A stretch of DNA of 64,000 bases, taken from contig JAULSN010000004.1 in NCBI GenBank assembly GCA_033439765.1, positions 4,846,001-4,910,000 of the forward strand, in the 5' to 3' direction. The notes beneath the pieces were generated by a model. That model saw only the letters and a program-made list of their open reading frames with translations. It was not told the origin of the DNA and did not search any database. Positions 34,151 through 46,757 of this stretch are shown one piece after another. This stretch comes from Lasiosphaeria ovina. Its lineage: Eukaryota; Ascomycota; Sordariomycetes; Sordariales; Lasiosphaeriaceae. The stretch's first letter is position 1. Every line of letters begins with the position of its first letter. The position numbers were made by a program, and so were the translations under genes.

Positions 34151-35914
34151 ACCTCGGCAACAACTCCCTAGGGATTCCCTAGGGAATCCCAAGGGTGCTC
34201 CTGGGGACAAGCTGGGAACTTCCACTACATAGCTTGGCGTATTGGACTCATACTTTATCACGCCATTGATAGGAGGACAATGGGTCCTAATAAGATAAGG
34301 ATGATTAAGAACATTGGTATAATAGTACCTATAACAGGCTGTGAGAGCTACGCTTTTTCTTCCCGATTTATATAAAGGCCGTCCATGAACAAACAAATTT
34401 TCCTTCATGCAGGTTCCGTCGCTACTTCTTCCATCCACAACCTCCTTCACGAACTTTCCGTCTGCAGTCGCATCAAAATCCACAAGCTTCCCGCAAACCA
34501 TTTCCAGACCACGGTCGATTACCACACAAAGGATGCCATATAACAATGCACCAGCCCCTCAAAATTCGAATCATTTGGCGAAAGGCCGGCGAGGTCCGGA
34601 TTTGAGTCCATAGGTAGATATGGTCGGTTTGAGGAAGGTGAGGGAGGGAGGATAGCATCTTTTTTTTTTTTTTTGTGGTGGTCGAGTCTAAGATAATTAC
34701 ATAGAAAAACAAATTCATTAACTATCTCTACTAAGTGAAACCAAAATGGCAGGGTCGTGAATACTATGAATGCAACTTTCCTCTGAGAATGTACGAATAA
34801 TAACGAGCATATTTGCCCTCATCGAGAAATACACCTTCTTAAACGAGTACCATCTGCCATGAGCAACGAACCCATGTCATAGTATTGATGCATCTACTTA
34901 CATGTGAAACTCCAATTCCATCTATTAAATGGCAACGGTAGGTGTCACGGGCTGAGCCAGGGGAGTCCGGAAAGGGAAGGCGGTGAAGCGAAGTCTCTGC
35001 ATCCCGCATTTCTTTCTCGCGGGCAGAAAGAAATACAGGCTATACGCGTAGCACGCCTGGGAGACGAGCGCACTTCGTCAATGAGGCAGGGACGCTGAAG
35101 CTGAGCGCCTGGAACTCGAGGAAGCCGACCGTAGCCTCTTCAAGGTAGAACCGGATTCGCTCATTCGTATATCTATTACAGGAGATAGTAAAGGGAGTCG
35201 CTCTTCGTGTTTGCTGCAGGACAGAGACTTACCTGAGGATTGTCAGGAAAGGGCCTCACAAATATCCGAGTTCTTGAGCACAGAAACAAAGAGAAAGAGG
35301 CCTGCCGACTTGGGACTTGGGCCGGCCCGATTAAGGGGGTGGGCGGGCGGCACGAGCGGGCCAGCGCTGAACCAAGCTTTCCATGGCGCCGCAGATCGTT
35401 ATCAGTGCCTGGATGCCATCGTGAAACATCAGCCAAAGCTTATCCATGTCCAGTGTGTGTATGCCGTGCTCACAAAAGGTCCCGGCCGAACCGAAGCTAG
35501 GTAGCTCCCGTGAAACAACTTTGAGCTGAAAGAACAGGCGGCCGGTTAAACTTTGTTTTTGGCGGGCGTCGAGGAGGGGAAAAAATGTAAACAAAAACAT
35601 GTTAGCCGGGACAAGAGCCATGCAATTACCCAGCACCTAACGAGACGCGAAGCAAGCAAGCGTGTCGTGGAATGTATTTCGCGACGCAGCCGAGAAGCAG
35701 TAAGCGGAAGAAAAGCAGCAGTGGCGACAACAAGGGGGCCAGAAGCAGACAGACAGCATGGTGCATCCGGTTTGGACACGGGGGTGCGATGCATACGTGA
35801 TTGCTCTGTAGAATTCCATTCTGTGCCAGTCTAGAAGTAGGTTACATTATACAAAAAAAGACGAAACCAACAAAAGGTCCCGGCATCGGGCCGGCTAGTG
35901 GTACAGTCCCCCCA
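34151..35914. other. Intergenic, between convergent genes
   Basis: 1.76 kb with no supported gene. It includes a T16 run near 34658-34673 and AT-rich sequence to about 34900; the rest shows only short frames. Confidence 0.45.
34171..34190. repeat. Perfect 20-bp palindrome just after the stop codon
   Basis: GGGATTCCCTAGGGAATCCC reads the same on both strands and starts 20 bp after the stop codon of the 33047-34150 gene. In the 3' UTR it could form a hairpin or a protein-binding site; function unknown. Confidence 0.9.
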
Positions 35915-36095
35915 TCAGCGGGACAAGACCTCGAAGATGCCGCACATGGCGTCTGTTGGGCCCATGATGGCGGCGGGAGCGGCCGCCCTATCGAGTGTAA
36001 AGTGCGGCGGCGACCGCACGGGCGACGGCTCGAGCAGGTCGAGTCCCGGTACGGCGGGCTCTGGGTGGTGGAGAAACGAGAAAGGAGAGACGAGC

Positions 36096-36127
<32 letters not shown>

Positions 36128-36862
36128 CGTGGCGGGTGTGGCGGGTGTGGTCGTGGCACTTGTGGTGGCCGAGGCCGGGGTATTATTACTAGTATCGTAC
36201 AGATATGCACGGAGCAGCTCGTGGAGCTCGGCCGTGGCCGTGGGCGACAGGAACAAGGGCCTGCTGACCCTCTTGTAGGAGCGTGGCGACTGAGACTCCG
36301 CCCTCCGCGGCTCAGTGGCTGTCTTGGGGCGCTCGGTGGGAGACTCGGGAGGGAAAAGAGTGAGTGACGGACGGCTAGGTCGGTCGTCGTCGTCGTTGCC
36401 GCCGCCGTTGTCGTCACTACTACTGCCGCGCGGTAGAGGTGCGGGGGCCGAAGGAGCGTTGGCCGTAGCTTGTTGCGTCGACAAGTGGGACGTCGTAAGC
36501 TGCAGCTCGGAAAACTGCTGCTTTGTTGGATTCTGTGCCGTGGGTCGTTCGCCTGTCGGAGGCTCCGAGGCCGTCTTGGGGCGCGGCCGCGGTTCGGGGG
36601 CCGAAGAGATTCTCCTGCTGTGTCTGCGCTCGAGTTCGGCGTGCAGCGTCCTCACTGGGGACGAGGCCCTGCCGAATTTGCGTTTGGGCCTGTTGGGGCC
36701 CGACTCGAACAGGGCAATGGCGCTCGAGACGGGCACGTTGCTCGGCGTGGTGTGGTTGAGGTCGTCCAGGAGAAGGGTAATCTGCGTGTCGTCGAGATCC
36801 GCCAGCAGATCAAAGACACGGTCGATCGAGGACCGGGACCGGTGGTGCGTTTTGATAGGCAT
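35915..36862 (-). CDS. Low-complexity fungal protein of unknown function
   Basis: Single exon, 315 aa, starting at the ATG at 36862 (the frame extends upstream only to non-ATG codons). The N-terminal 45 residues form the only ordered-looking part: MPIKTHHRSRSSIDRVFDLL and DDTQITLLLDDLNHTTPSN, probably helical. The remainder is Ser, Pro, Arg and Thr rich and likely disordered, with an Asp run (SSDDNGGGNDDDDRP), a helix around SPTATAELHELLRAYLYD, and a Gly10 run encoded by a GCC-type trinucleotide repeat (about 36094-36126 on the plus strand). The C-terminus is APAAIMGPTDAMCGIFEVLS. No known family is recognised. The good N-terminal codon pattern and the length favour a real gene. Confidence 0.65.
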
Positions 36863-39800
36863 TGCGGCCGGTGACCATTTGGAAAAACGAGGGGACGAGA
36901 GTTGGCTCAGGCAAGCAGGCAAGCAAGCAAACTGCAGCGCGATTGCCGGCTTCAACTGCTCTTCACGAGAGCATCATGGCGCTGTCGATGTGAAGAGAAA
37001 GAGAGCACGGAGTAAAAAGACGGGAGATTGACCGACGGGAATCCCTGGCACAAATTACAGGCCTCGAGACGCGCGCCGCGCCAGCCCCAATCCCAACGGC
37101 TCATCAGTGGGGCGCAGATTGAAATGCCCGTCTCCGCACTGAGCAAGGGCTGCCCCGAGACACCAGAGCACTAACTTTGTTCGCATTAGCTCGCCCCGAC
37201 AGAACTTGCCTGCTCCATCCCTTTGTTTCAGATGTCTGATCTTGGTCCTTCCCGGTAACCTTGGGATGATGCAGACCCGGACCTAGTTCAAGGTAACAAC
37301 TTAATGCTCGACTGGGTCGTTTCATAAGACGCTAAGTTGCTTCCTGGATCCAAAGTGAATGACCTCACAATCACCGATCTGCTGCCGCAGGAGGTTGGGA
37401 TTTGGTCCCCTTCACATTGGGCTCCTCAAACTCCACCAAAGCCGGATCATGTCTCTCAGCACGCCCGCGCAGTGGCGTAGAACCGCACTTGTCTTCACCT
37501 CGGACGAATGACGGCGATTAAGATGCTCGACGCGATAGTATATGATCGACTTACGAAAGCACGCCCTGAACCGACGTAGGTGCTTCGTCACGCATTTAGA
37601 TCGGGCGGGTGTTTCGTTTGCTCCTTCAAGGGCTGGAAAAGAGCCGCGGGTTTGTTTCGTCGGTGGGGCCGGAGTCAGGGGACGAGAAGCGGCTTCAGGT
37701 CCCTCACGAGATGAGATTCTATTCGCGTCTCTCATTTGGTTATCTTATCATAGAAATATACATTTTAATATTATTGGTTCCAGATCCGGGCTGCAGCCAA
37801 GCTTCACAGGTTTTTACATCTGCACTGAGATGCAATGCACAGTCACTGTTTCAGCCTTACCCCCCATGTTTCGGAGCAGCCACCTTCAGCTGGCAAAGAG
37901 GGTGTGATGAGACAGCACGCCGCACTCCACGTGTAGACTACAGAGTATCCGTGCTACGGCATGTCTTGTTGAAGTGTGCGACAACTAATAAACTTGTTGT
38001 CGCAAGCGCCGTCGTCACACTGTCATGCGAGAAATAGAACCCCTGTAATTAGACACGAAGTGCCGAACGAAGATGTCGGCTCGGGCCAAACCGCGCGTGT
38101 TGGTTCACCGACAGCGGGTGTAAGGTGGTACAGATTCCGTACCCACAAAGACAAGACCCTGGCGCAACAGCCCTTCGGGTTTGCATTTCGCATTCCTTAC
38201 TGAGTGGCATGGTAGCAATTTTAGTGTTGAATAAAAACCATAAGAGCTAGCGGCCAACGATAGGAAAAGCTGGACTGGATTATGAGAGCGCACTGCATTG
38301 AGTACTACGAATGCGTATGTGCTTTGGCGTCAGGATGCTCCATATTCCGTACCCGTACTAGATTCCGTACGGAGCCCCATTCGGCACTTTCGCCCGAAGC
38401 CGCTGAATTCGCGATTGAGGGTTAGGGTTGGGCTAGTGCCAAAGCGTCGGGTTTTGTTGGGTTCCATTCCAGGAAGGTCGACCGCCAGTCGGGTGGACAT
38501 GCACCTGCACGTTGAAGCTGCACGTTCGTTCGGTACGTAGGGTCGGGTGAGGTGTGTAAGCCAAGGCCCAGCTAGCCAGCCAGCGAGGACGGCAAGAGAC
38601 GACCTAGGCGATGCACGCCGCGGGCGGACTCCGAATTGGCTTATCTTTGCACACTTGCCAGCAGCCAGCCGGCTCTTTCTCTTTCGGGCCATGGAAGCAT
38701 CCACATCGACTATTATTAGCCTGTGCCCCCCTATGGAGGATCGTGGGAAGCGCTTACGGGATTTCCTGGGCTAGTGGGTTAGGGCCTGTCCTGGGTAATA
38801 TTGCCTGCTGTGCCAGGGGCATTGGGCAGTCGCCGGCTTCCATTCCATGTCTCGACACGCACACACGACACTCACGCAAGCCGATGGCTAGAATAAAAGT
38901 CGGCTCCGAACCCGCCACCAAGGCCCGAAGCGCCCCATGCAAAAGGTAAGGATGACGGAAAGTTGACGGGCGAGCGATTGACAAGCTTTTGCAGCACGTT
39001 TTTGCCCTGGGGTCCGCTTACAGGGCGCCGCTTTGAGCGTTGAAGAGGTAGAGGTCCAAGTTCCGACACGGGCGGCGGCGGCGGTGGCCACTGCCATGGC
39101 GAGCCTCACCGCACCGCACCTCAACACCGCAGCGAGCACGCACCAAGCACCCACGAACCCACGCAGCGCAACGCAACGCAACACAACTCAGAAGCTCAGA
39201 ACCTTCGGCACCTCAGCGGCACATGGACGTCTGGGAACGTGTACGCCATGCCGAAATGCCCACCTTGAGCACGTCGAGATGCATCCGGCGGAATCCTACC
39301 ATAACCTACGAGGTGGGTAGTTCTTCCCAGTTAGGTATCTTGGGTCCAGTTTCGCCGCTGGGGTGGGTTCAGCCCAGCTTCCTTCAAAGCAGCCTCTGAC
39401 CGAAATGGAGAGTCCAATTTCTGATCTTGGCCATTACAATGGGGTGCATGCATTCCATTTCATCCACTTGTCTATCTTCCACGTGCCTGCAAGTGTACGC
39501 GTGCCCGTTCGCACCTGCACTGTATGTACTGTACATACCTTACCTGTCTGTGCCAGTGCCAGTGTCCGGAGCTGCCCGGTGCTGTCCTCTCCCGCCCTGT
39601 CCTGTGCCCATTCCATGCCATCCCATGTCCTGCACCCGTAGCCATATTTCCCAGTTCCCATTGTTCCCGGCTTGGAACCCGTCAGTCCATCACCAGGAAC
39701 ATACTTATTGTTTCTTGGACATCATATTGTTTCGCGAGTGTCACCAAGACAGCTCCTTCGCCACTCTCCTCCACCTGGGCTGTAGTGTTTATAAGCCCGT

Positions 39801-39879
39801 CCCTAGTCAATGATCTACGGCTCTTTCTTTCTTCCTCTTCGACCACCCTTGAGCATACCACCCCAGCCAAGCAACAGAA
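36863..39879. other. Long intergenic region
   Basis: 3 kb without a supported gene. All frames are short and lack recognisable content. The last 100 bp before 39880 is pyrimidine-rich (CTTTCTTTCTTCCTCTTC near 39821-39840), as expected for the P450 promoter. A non-coding RNA cannot be excluded. Confidence 0.4.
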
Positions 39880-42084
39880 ATGCTCTTCCAAAGGTCCCCC
39901 CTCTGGCTCTCGAGCCCTTCAGCCACTGCCGTCGCTTCCATCATCGCCGGCGCTGCCGCCTTGGTTCTCGTTGCCGTTGCTCTCTCTGCATATTATGCCA
40001 CTCGTTTATCACACATCAGGAAGCGATGGGCTGCCCCGCTTCCCCCAGGACCGCCCGGGGAGTTTCTCCTGGGACACTACCGCCTTGTGCCAGCCGAAGC
40101 TGCCTTCAAGAAATACGCCGAGTGGGCTCATGAGTACAGTATGTCCGGTCCACCGCTCCAAGCCCAGTGTTAACCAACCCCATCTTCTTGGCCGACCTTC
40201 TGACACAAGACCCTTGCGGGCAAACCTTCAGAATCCGATGTGCTCTTCTTCCAGGCCCTGGGCACAAAATGGGTTGTGTTGAATAGCCTCAAGTCGGCCG
40301 TTGAGCTGCTCGACCGCCGCGGCTCAGACTACGCAGACCGTCCTCGATTTGTCATGTTTGAGGAGTAAGTCCAACCATACCTCTTTTCGATGTCCAAAGA
40401 CTCTGCTAACCTGGTGCTGTGCATTGTCTAAGGATGGGGTGGTCTCCAACTTTGACTTGGCTCCGTTGGGGCCAAAAGTCTCGTCTCCATCGCAAAGTAC
40501 TGCAGCCGCCCTTCGCTAAGTCCAGGCTGGGCCAATATAAACCCCTGCAGAGAAAGGAAGCTCTTGTCTGCTGTAAAGCCATGATTGACCGGCCTCCCAG
40601 CTGGGTGAGCTCGGTTCGCCAGTTTGCCGTGGCAATTGTGCTGAACATTGCATATGGCCTTGACGTCGACGGGCCCACAAGCCCTTGGGTCAGACTGGCC
40701 GAGGACACTTCCAATGCCATTGGAAAAGCTGGTGCGCCGTCAAGCTCTCTAATGGACAGAATCCCTGCCAGTGAGTTTGACAGCAACCCCGCAGCTCGAC
40801 TTGTCGTTTGTGCATGAAAATATCTGACTTGTACCGCGTTTCAGCCCGCTATCTTCCTGATTGGCTCCCCTTCATGGAGAGACTGAGATATGCTCACCTA
40901 TGGCGCTCTACCATTGAAAGCATCACTGCCCTTCCTTTTGAAGCTTCTCGGAAGGCAATGGTAAGAAAATGATGGCCCTGATAAATTGCATTGCCAACAG
41001 CATAGATTTGCCAGATCATAGCTAATCAAGCTTCTGCTCCTAGGCTTCCAAACTAGACACCAGAATCTTCACGCACAGCAGGCTCGCCCTATATAACCAA
41101 AACGTGAAACAGGGGATGGCCAATGAATTTGATCTCGAGGATATCAAAGGCGCGGCGGCCACAGTTTTGATTGCAGGAAATGACACGGTGAGTCGGAGTC
41201 CGCGCGGCAGTGTCGCCCAATCATTTTTCAAGTCCAGTCTAACATGCAAACCTCGTGCGGACTGCGGCAACCGTTATGCTGTTGGTTCTGTACCTCATGC
41301 AGAACCACGGCGCGCAGCGCAAAGCCCAAGAGGAAATCGACCGCGTCGTCGGCGGCGACAGACTGCCGACATTCGACGACATCCCCAACCTGCCGTACCT
41401 CAACCTCATCCTGCAGGAGACGTACCGCATGAACCCGCTGTCGCCGCTCGGCATCCCGCACGCCAGCACCACCGACGACATCTACGAGGGCATGTTCATC
41501 CCCAAGGGGACTATCGTGTACCAGAACATCTGGGCCATGCACCACGACGAGTCGGTCTACGCGGACCCGTTCCGGTTCTGGCCTGAGAGATACCTGCCGA
41601 AGGAGGCCGGCGGAAATGGCGAGCCGTTTCCGATTGGAAACTTTGGGTTCGGCAGGCGGTAAGTAGAGCGATATTCATTCATTCATTCATTCATCCATTC
41701 AGACAAAGGGGTTGTTTAGGTAGCAGCAAAGGAACCATCACTAATGCAGAGGCCTATACGCGCAGGATCTGCATCGGTCGCGACCTGGCCGAGAACAGCC
41801 TGCTCATCCTCCTCGCGACTATGCTCGCAACGCTCGACATTGACTGGCCGCCGGGCCCCAGCGGGAAACCGACCAGCTTCGAGCCCGAGTGGTCGTTCAT
41901 GGGACAAGCGTAAGTCAAAGCCCCCAGGAGCTATTCGGAATTCATCCCTGGCTGGCGCTGATTAAGACTCTTTAACTGTAGAATCGTTCTCCCTTTCAGA
42001 ACCGCCATTAAGGCCCGCTCGGAGAAAGCAAAGCAGCTGCTTAATTCCGAAGTGCGTGCCCTGGGAGATGTTCCCACGTATTAG
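39880..42084 (+). CDS. Cytochrome P450 monooxygenase, with an apparent one-base frameshift
   Basis: Eight exons: 39880-40138, 40232-40364, 40433-40770, 40845-40960, 41044-41187, 41238-41658, 41766-41909 and 41982-42084. An N-terminal membrane anchor (AVASIIAGAAALVLVAVALS) precedes the Pro-rich hinge PLPPGPPGEFLLGHYRL. The I-helix AGNDT ends exon 5, the K-helix LQETYR gives ExxR, and the haem signature NFGFGRRICIGRDLAE spans the last-but-two junction. Seven introns have good signals, but exon 6 opens in the wrong frame: after the acceptor at 41237 the frame must shift by one base near 41250 to reach RTAATVMLLVLYLMQNHGAQ, and the direct frame meets TAA. The break falls inside the I-helix, so as given the gene would be dead unless the base is an assembly error. 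A microsome-bound oxidase; subfamily and substrate unknown. Confidence 0.85.
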
Positions 42085-42293
42085 TCTCGTATTTGTTTTT
42101 CACTTGACAATTACCTCGCATCATTTGGCCGGCCAGCTCTGTTTTCTTCTGCCGCATGACATTTCACTAGACTTATTTATTTACATGGCATAGCCGCCCC
42201 CTATTCATCCTGGCTATTGGATCCCCCCCGCTGAACGGAGCTGATATTATGTGAGGCTCTTCAACGGACCAACCTTTCTTCTTTTTTTCCCCT

Positions 42294-43759
42294 TTACTTG
42301 AAGATGTCCAACGAGAAGCCGTCGGCCATGGCCTGGTACCCTGCCACGTTGGGGTGCAGGTGGTCGCCGCCGTCAAAGGAGCGGGCCAGCTGGCTCTTGG
42401 TGCTAGGGTCGCTAGTGATCTTGGCGAAGTCGACGACGGCGTCGAAGTTGCCCGGCGCCAGGATCCAGTCGTTGACCTTTTGGCGGGCCTGGTCGCGCGT
42501 CGGGTTCGAGTAGCTCTGGCCGCTGCCGCCGAACGGCGTGATGGTGGCGCCGATGGTCTTGATGCCGGCCGCCTTGCAGTCCTTGGTGATCTGCTTGAAG
42601 GCGTCGATCAGCCGGCTCGCGATGCCGTTCTGCGACCCCGAGTCCGTGCCCCCGCCCCCAATGTCGTTGACCCCCTCGAAGATCATCACGTACTTGACCC
42701 CCTGCATGCTCAGCGCGTCCCGCTTGTACCGCGTCAGCAGCGGCGGCCCCAGACCCCCCGTCAGCACCGTGTTGCCGCCCGCCGCCTGGTTGTTGACGCC
42801 GATGTTGGTGATGCCTGCTTTTTGCATCCGCGCGAGGACCAGGTCGGGCCATCTGTTTTCACCGTCACCTGTTAGCGTCGGTTTTTTATTTAAATGTCTC
42901 CTTTCTTTTTCTTTCCGGGGGATAGAGCTCAGGAACTGAACTTACCGGTTGTTGGCGTCGTCGGTGCTCCCGCGGCCGTCGGTGATGCTGTCGCCGAGGA
43001 TGATGAGGGCGCTGCTGTTGGCGGGCGCCCAGGCCTCGACGGCGCTGACAAAGTACCAGTGCTTGGTGTTGGCGCCGGCCATCGTCGCATCCTTGACGTG
43101 GTTGCCGCCCTGCATCCACGACGTGGTGCGGCTGCCGGGGTGGCCTGTGATGCTGCTGCCGGACTGGCCGGCCTGCGAGAACAGCGACACGGTCACCATG
43201 GCCTGGGCGTCGGCCTTGAAGTCGATGGCGTCCGTGTACGCGACCTGCCCGCGGGCGATCTTGACCGATTCGGACCCGTTGAAGGTCAGCGTCTTGAGCG
43301 TCGCCGTGTCGATGCCCGCCGCCCCGGCCTTGTTGCCCGCCGTCAGCGCGATCGTCGCCGCCGTGATCGGCAGGTCGCTGCCCCCGAACGTGTTGCTGAT
43401 CTGCACCCGCAGCCGCTCCGTCCCGATCGACAGGTGCAGCGTCTGCCGCAGCGTGGCGTCCTTGAACACGCCGCCCGACGACTGTTGGTCCGTGGTCAGC
43501 AAGCGGATGTCTGAGTTTGCGACGCGGGATAGCTTACGTAGGGCGAGGGGGGCATGTTGCTCGACTCGACGAGCTGCGGCATCGACGTCCACGTGGCTAC
43601 CCAGTGGTTGTCGTCGGCCGCGACGTCGCGCACGGCTCTGTCCAAGACATCACTGCTCGACGCCACCGGTATGGCGCTGGCTTGGCATGTCGACGACAGC
43701 AGCACCAGCAAGGCCGCCGCCGCGATGCTAAACGGCCTGGACACTGATGCTGGGAGCAT
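42294..43759 (-). CDS. Secreted SGNH/GDSL-type esterase
   Basis: Exons 43538-43759, 42946-43481 and 42294-42852 give 438 aa; introns are 56 nt (GTAAGC, branch GCTGAC) and 93 nt (GTAAGT). The signal peptide is MLPASVSRPFSIAAAALLVL. After a beta-rich N-terminal part (HWVATWTSMPQLVES, GGVFKDATLRQTLHLSIG, RLRVQISNTFGGSDL) comes the SGNH core: block I ILGDSITDGRGS with the nucleophile Ser near residue 238, block III FEGVNDIGGG, and block V DHLHPN with the catalytic Asp and His near 416-419. Such enzymes remove acyl groups, often acetyl, from polysaccharides or lipids. Extracellular; the substrate is not readable from sequence. The intact gene follows the P450 tail to tail, with 209 bp between them. 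Confidence 0.9.
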
Positions 43760-44884
43760 GGTGCTGATCTTGACTTTTCTCTTGGCAGCAGAAAAAGAGA
43801 ATCCCGAGCGAGGCGATAGAGACAGGATGGATACCTATGCGCTCACTTCCCCACGCCGTGTCGTTCTTGTCTGTCCCTTTTCCTTTTTTTCTTGGCGACG
43901 CAGCTTATTAGTACGGGAAGGAATGCAGGGGGGGGGGGGGGGGGGGGGCGGAACACATTTTTGATCGCCATGCCATGTGTCCGCTGCTCTGCCTTGGCCC
44001 GTGGAGAGATGGATACCGGCACTAGAAACCCGGCGGACGGACGATGATTCCCCGAGGATTAATTTGCGCGCGCGTTGAATTGGAGGGCGACGAGTTCCGA
44101 CTTTAGCCACGACCCATGCGCCTGCACCCCATTACCACTTGGGCGGGTGGATATGGCGTTTATGCCATTTACCCGGCGACGGGCGTTGTGGGGGAGGACG
44201 ATGATGGGGTAAGGCAATTAGATGAGATCTGGGGAAGGCGGAGAGAGTCGTTATGGGTTAATGTCTAATTGTTGATTGGTGAAAATAATTGTCTGCTGTC
44301 CTTGTCTACATTGCGCTGAGGTGTTGATCCACATGGAATAATCTTTGAGGAGACTCACCACAAGACCGATGCGGTGCATGGTCTCACCCAGATGTGAATA
44401 TTCACAGGCTCAACAGACTCGATTTCTGATTGTAGTACGTACCAAACTTGTGAATTTTGTAGATTCAGTTATAGCACTGGCGGCTGGTTTCTAGACTTGA
44501 CCTCGCAAGTTGTTGCTGCCGAAATGATGATGTTGATTCGGGAGAAGCAAGGTCAAACTTGGGCAAGGTTTGGGATAAAGCAAAAATGATTTTCATGATG
44601 AACTTTACCTATCGCAAACAGGTAAGGGGCTCGCACAAGATCGTGAAAGTGGGTATGTGCCATATGGAGACGAACTCTTTCACTGTTATGCCCGCCCTTA
44701 ATTAAGCTACAAAGAAGACAAAACACAACAGAATAAAATAGACTACCTTCATCACTTGAACTTTCAGGTCTATATCTATTCACAGGCATGGCTGTATTTA
44801 TCTAGTGTAAATAGGGCCCCAGGGCCAGGCATGATCTGATCCAAACAACTGGGCGACTCGTCACCGTCTCAGCAGCGTCTTCCT
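43760..44884. other. Intergenic; esterase promoter with a G21 run
   Basis: No gene seen. A homopolymer of 21 G lies at 43928-43948 (about 170-190 bp upstream of the esterase ATG); the run length may be unreliable in the assembly. The remainder, 44100-44884, has only short frames. Confidence 0.5.
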
Positions 44885-46140
44885 TCACCGATTCTTGCCC
44901 TTGACCAAAACCGTCAGGAAGCTCTCGGCGCGCCGAAAGTCGTGCCCCTCGGCCTTCAACACAATCAGCTCGACATCAGTCCCTCCCCCGGCGCGGCCCT
45001 CGATGACGCGCTTGATCTCCCTGCTTTGGGAAATCGGCACGACAGCATCCGCGTCGCCGTGATCCTATCAGCGTGGAACAGCAGGCTGCGGGAGCGGAAC
45101 AGCGCGTCCTTCTCGGAGTTCGTCTTGCCGGCCAGCCGCAGCAGCACGCCCATGTAGTGCGACTCCATCTTGTGCAACTCGGCGGCGAGCGCGGCCACGT
45201 CGCCGACGCCGCTGACGCACAGCCCACCGGCGAACGTGCCGCCCGGCAGCTACGCGAGGTTGCACAGCATGTTGTACCCGCCGGCGCTCTCGCCGTAGAT
45301 CCCTGCGCGCGCCGCGTCGACGCGCCTAAATACGCCACCGCCTCACCGGCGTCGTCCCGGTCAAGCACCCCTCACCCGCCGAACAGCGCCGACCGGTACC
45401 CCCGGCCGTGCCCCGACGATCCGGTGTAGTTGAGCGCCAGCCACGCGTACCCGCGGCTCGCCGGATGTCGTGAACCGGATCGCCTCGGGCGACGAGAACA
45501 CTGCCGCGGGAAACGTTTGGTCTACCGACGACCACACGAGCGTTGTCGTCGCTTGGTTGTTGGCGCCGATGCCCGACACGCGGTACACGCCGCGCGGGCT
45601 CGTGGCGCCGCTGCCGATGGTCACCACGCTCGTCTCTGACTGCTGCGCCAGGCAGTCGACCGACAGCTCACACAGCGGCACGTCGTCGAGCCGCGTCCAC
45701 GTTAATGTTGCTAGGTCGATATGCACCAGCTGGTACGCGCCGAACCGCACCGGCACGGCCACTACCGATGTCTCGGTCAGGAACACGTATCTCTGCCTGC
45801 GGTAATTACACTGTCAGCTCGGCTCAGTTGTCTCCAACTGCGTCGACAACTAGATTCCAAAGGCAAAAGTGACAAAACAGACCAACCGGCTTACCGACCA
45901 ACAGCCCAGCGCGGAACACCAAACTCGGCGTCCTCGAGGCCCGGCAGCACGACCTGTTCCACACCGTCCTCAGTCACGCGGTGGAGCTAATAGTAGAAGC
46001 CTGACACATTCAAACTGAAATACAGCACCCCGGCGGGGCTCCAGCGCGGTTCGAGCGCCGAACCACCACCACTCCCGTCACTGCCATCATCACCATCACC
46101 ACCACTCCCGTCACTGCCATCATCACCATCACCACCAGCC
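44885..46140 (-). pseudogene. Decayed S9 prolyl-oligopeptidase-family peptidase, 5'-truncated
   Basis: Fragments of one protein in family order can be read in different frames: ALEPRWSPAGVLYFSLNVSG, then LHRVTEDGVEQVVLPGLEDA, VFLTETSVVAVPVRFGAYQL, TFPAAVFSSPEAIRFTT, the nucleophile elbow GIYGESAGGYNMLCNLA, and the C-terminal KAEGHDFRRAESFLTVLVKG ending at a TGA (44885-44887). In-frame TAG stops at 45987-45989 and 45250-45252, and frame changes around 45360-45480, break it. An intron-like gap (about 45800-45892) remains. The upstream half of the beta-propeller is missing beyond 46140, replaced by a short tandem repeat. The gene is dead; it once hydrolysed peptides by a Ser-Asp-His triad. Confidence 0.78.
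46065..46130. repeat. 33-bp tandem repeat, two copies
   Basis: Two identical copies of a 33-bp unit (46065-46097 and 46098-46130) plus a partial third. Read on the minus strand they give a Gly/Asp/Ser-rich string at the truncated 5' edge of the S9 pseudogene. Confidence 0.9.
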
Positions 46141-46757
46141 ACGACTCTCGCGTTCAGCACGGCACCCGTTCGGCGGTTTGGCGGACGAATACCCCCAATT
46201 TCGCATGGGCTCGGCTCCCCATAACCGTGATTGTAAGGGGGGGATGCCCAAGGAACCTCTTTGAAACGGAGGGAGTCCGGTATGATTTGCTAAAATCGCG
46301 GCCAAGAGACCCGTGCCCAAATCCAGGGGTAACGGGACGGCTGTCCAGCTTCCCATCCGGCAAGGCCGGGAGGTGGCCGCGGTGGGACTCGGTCGGAATT
46401 GGAACGGCGTGACAAATATATGTACTTGTACATACGTGAGTATGCACATACCAATTACTTGCCTCAGTAATAGTCACAACCGAAAGGCTTTTTTTGGCCA
46501 AGTGTGTATTCCTCAAAACTGGAGCAGAGACAACCAAAACTGAACACAGTTTTCTGGCCAATCACATGTGGGCCACACCACACGCGCCCTTTCCAAAAAA
46601 GCGCAACGCGGGGCACCAAGCCACCAACTTCTTTTCCTATTTTCTTCTTTACACTACGCGGGATCATACAAAACTATGTAATCAGGCCTCATAACTGCTG
46701 CCCCGTCTTTTCTCTGTGCCTCCCTCGTACCAAAATATAGCAAGCAACCCTGCAATC
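46141..46757. other. Intergenic; HET gene promoter
   Basis: No supported gene; 5' flank of the HET-domain gene. Confidence 0.5.

Noticed and set aside
41673..41694. (ATTC)n repeat as a functional element
   Set aside because: It lies inside a P450 intron and is a simple microsatellite.
43928..43948. G21 run as a possible G-quadruplex regulator
   Set aside because: A simple homopolymer whose length is error-prone; no interrupted G-tract pattern around it.
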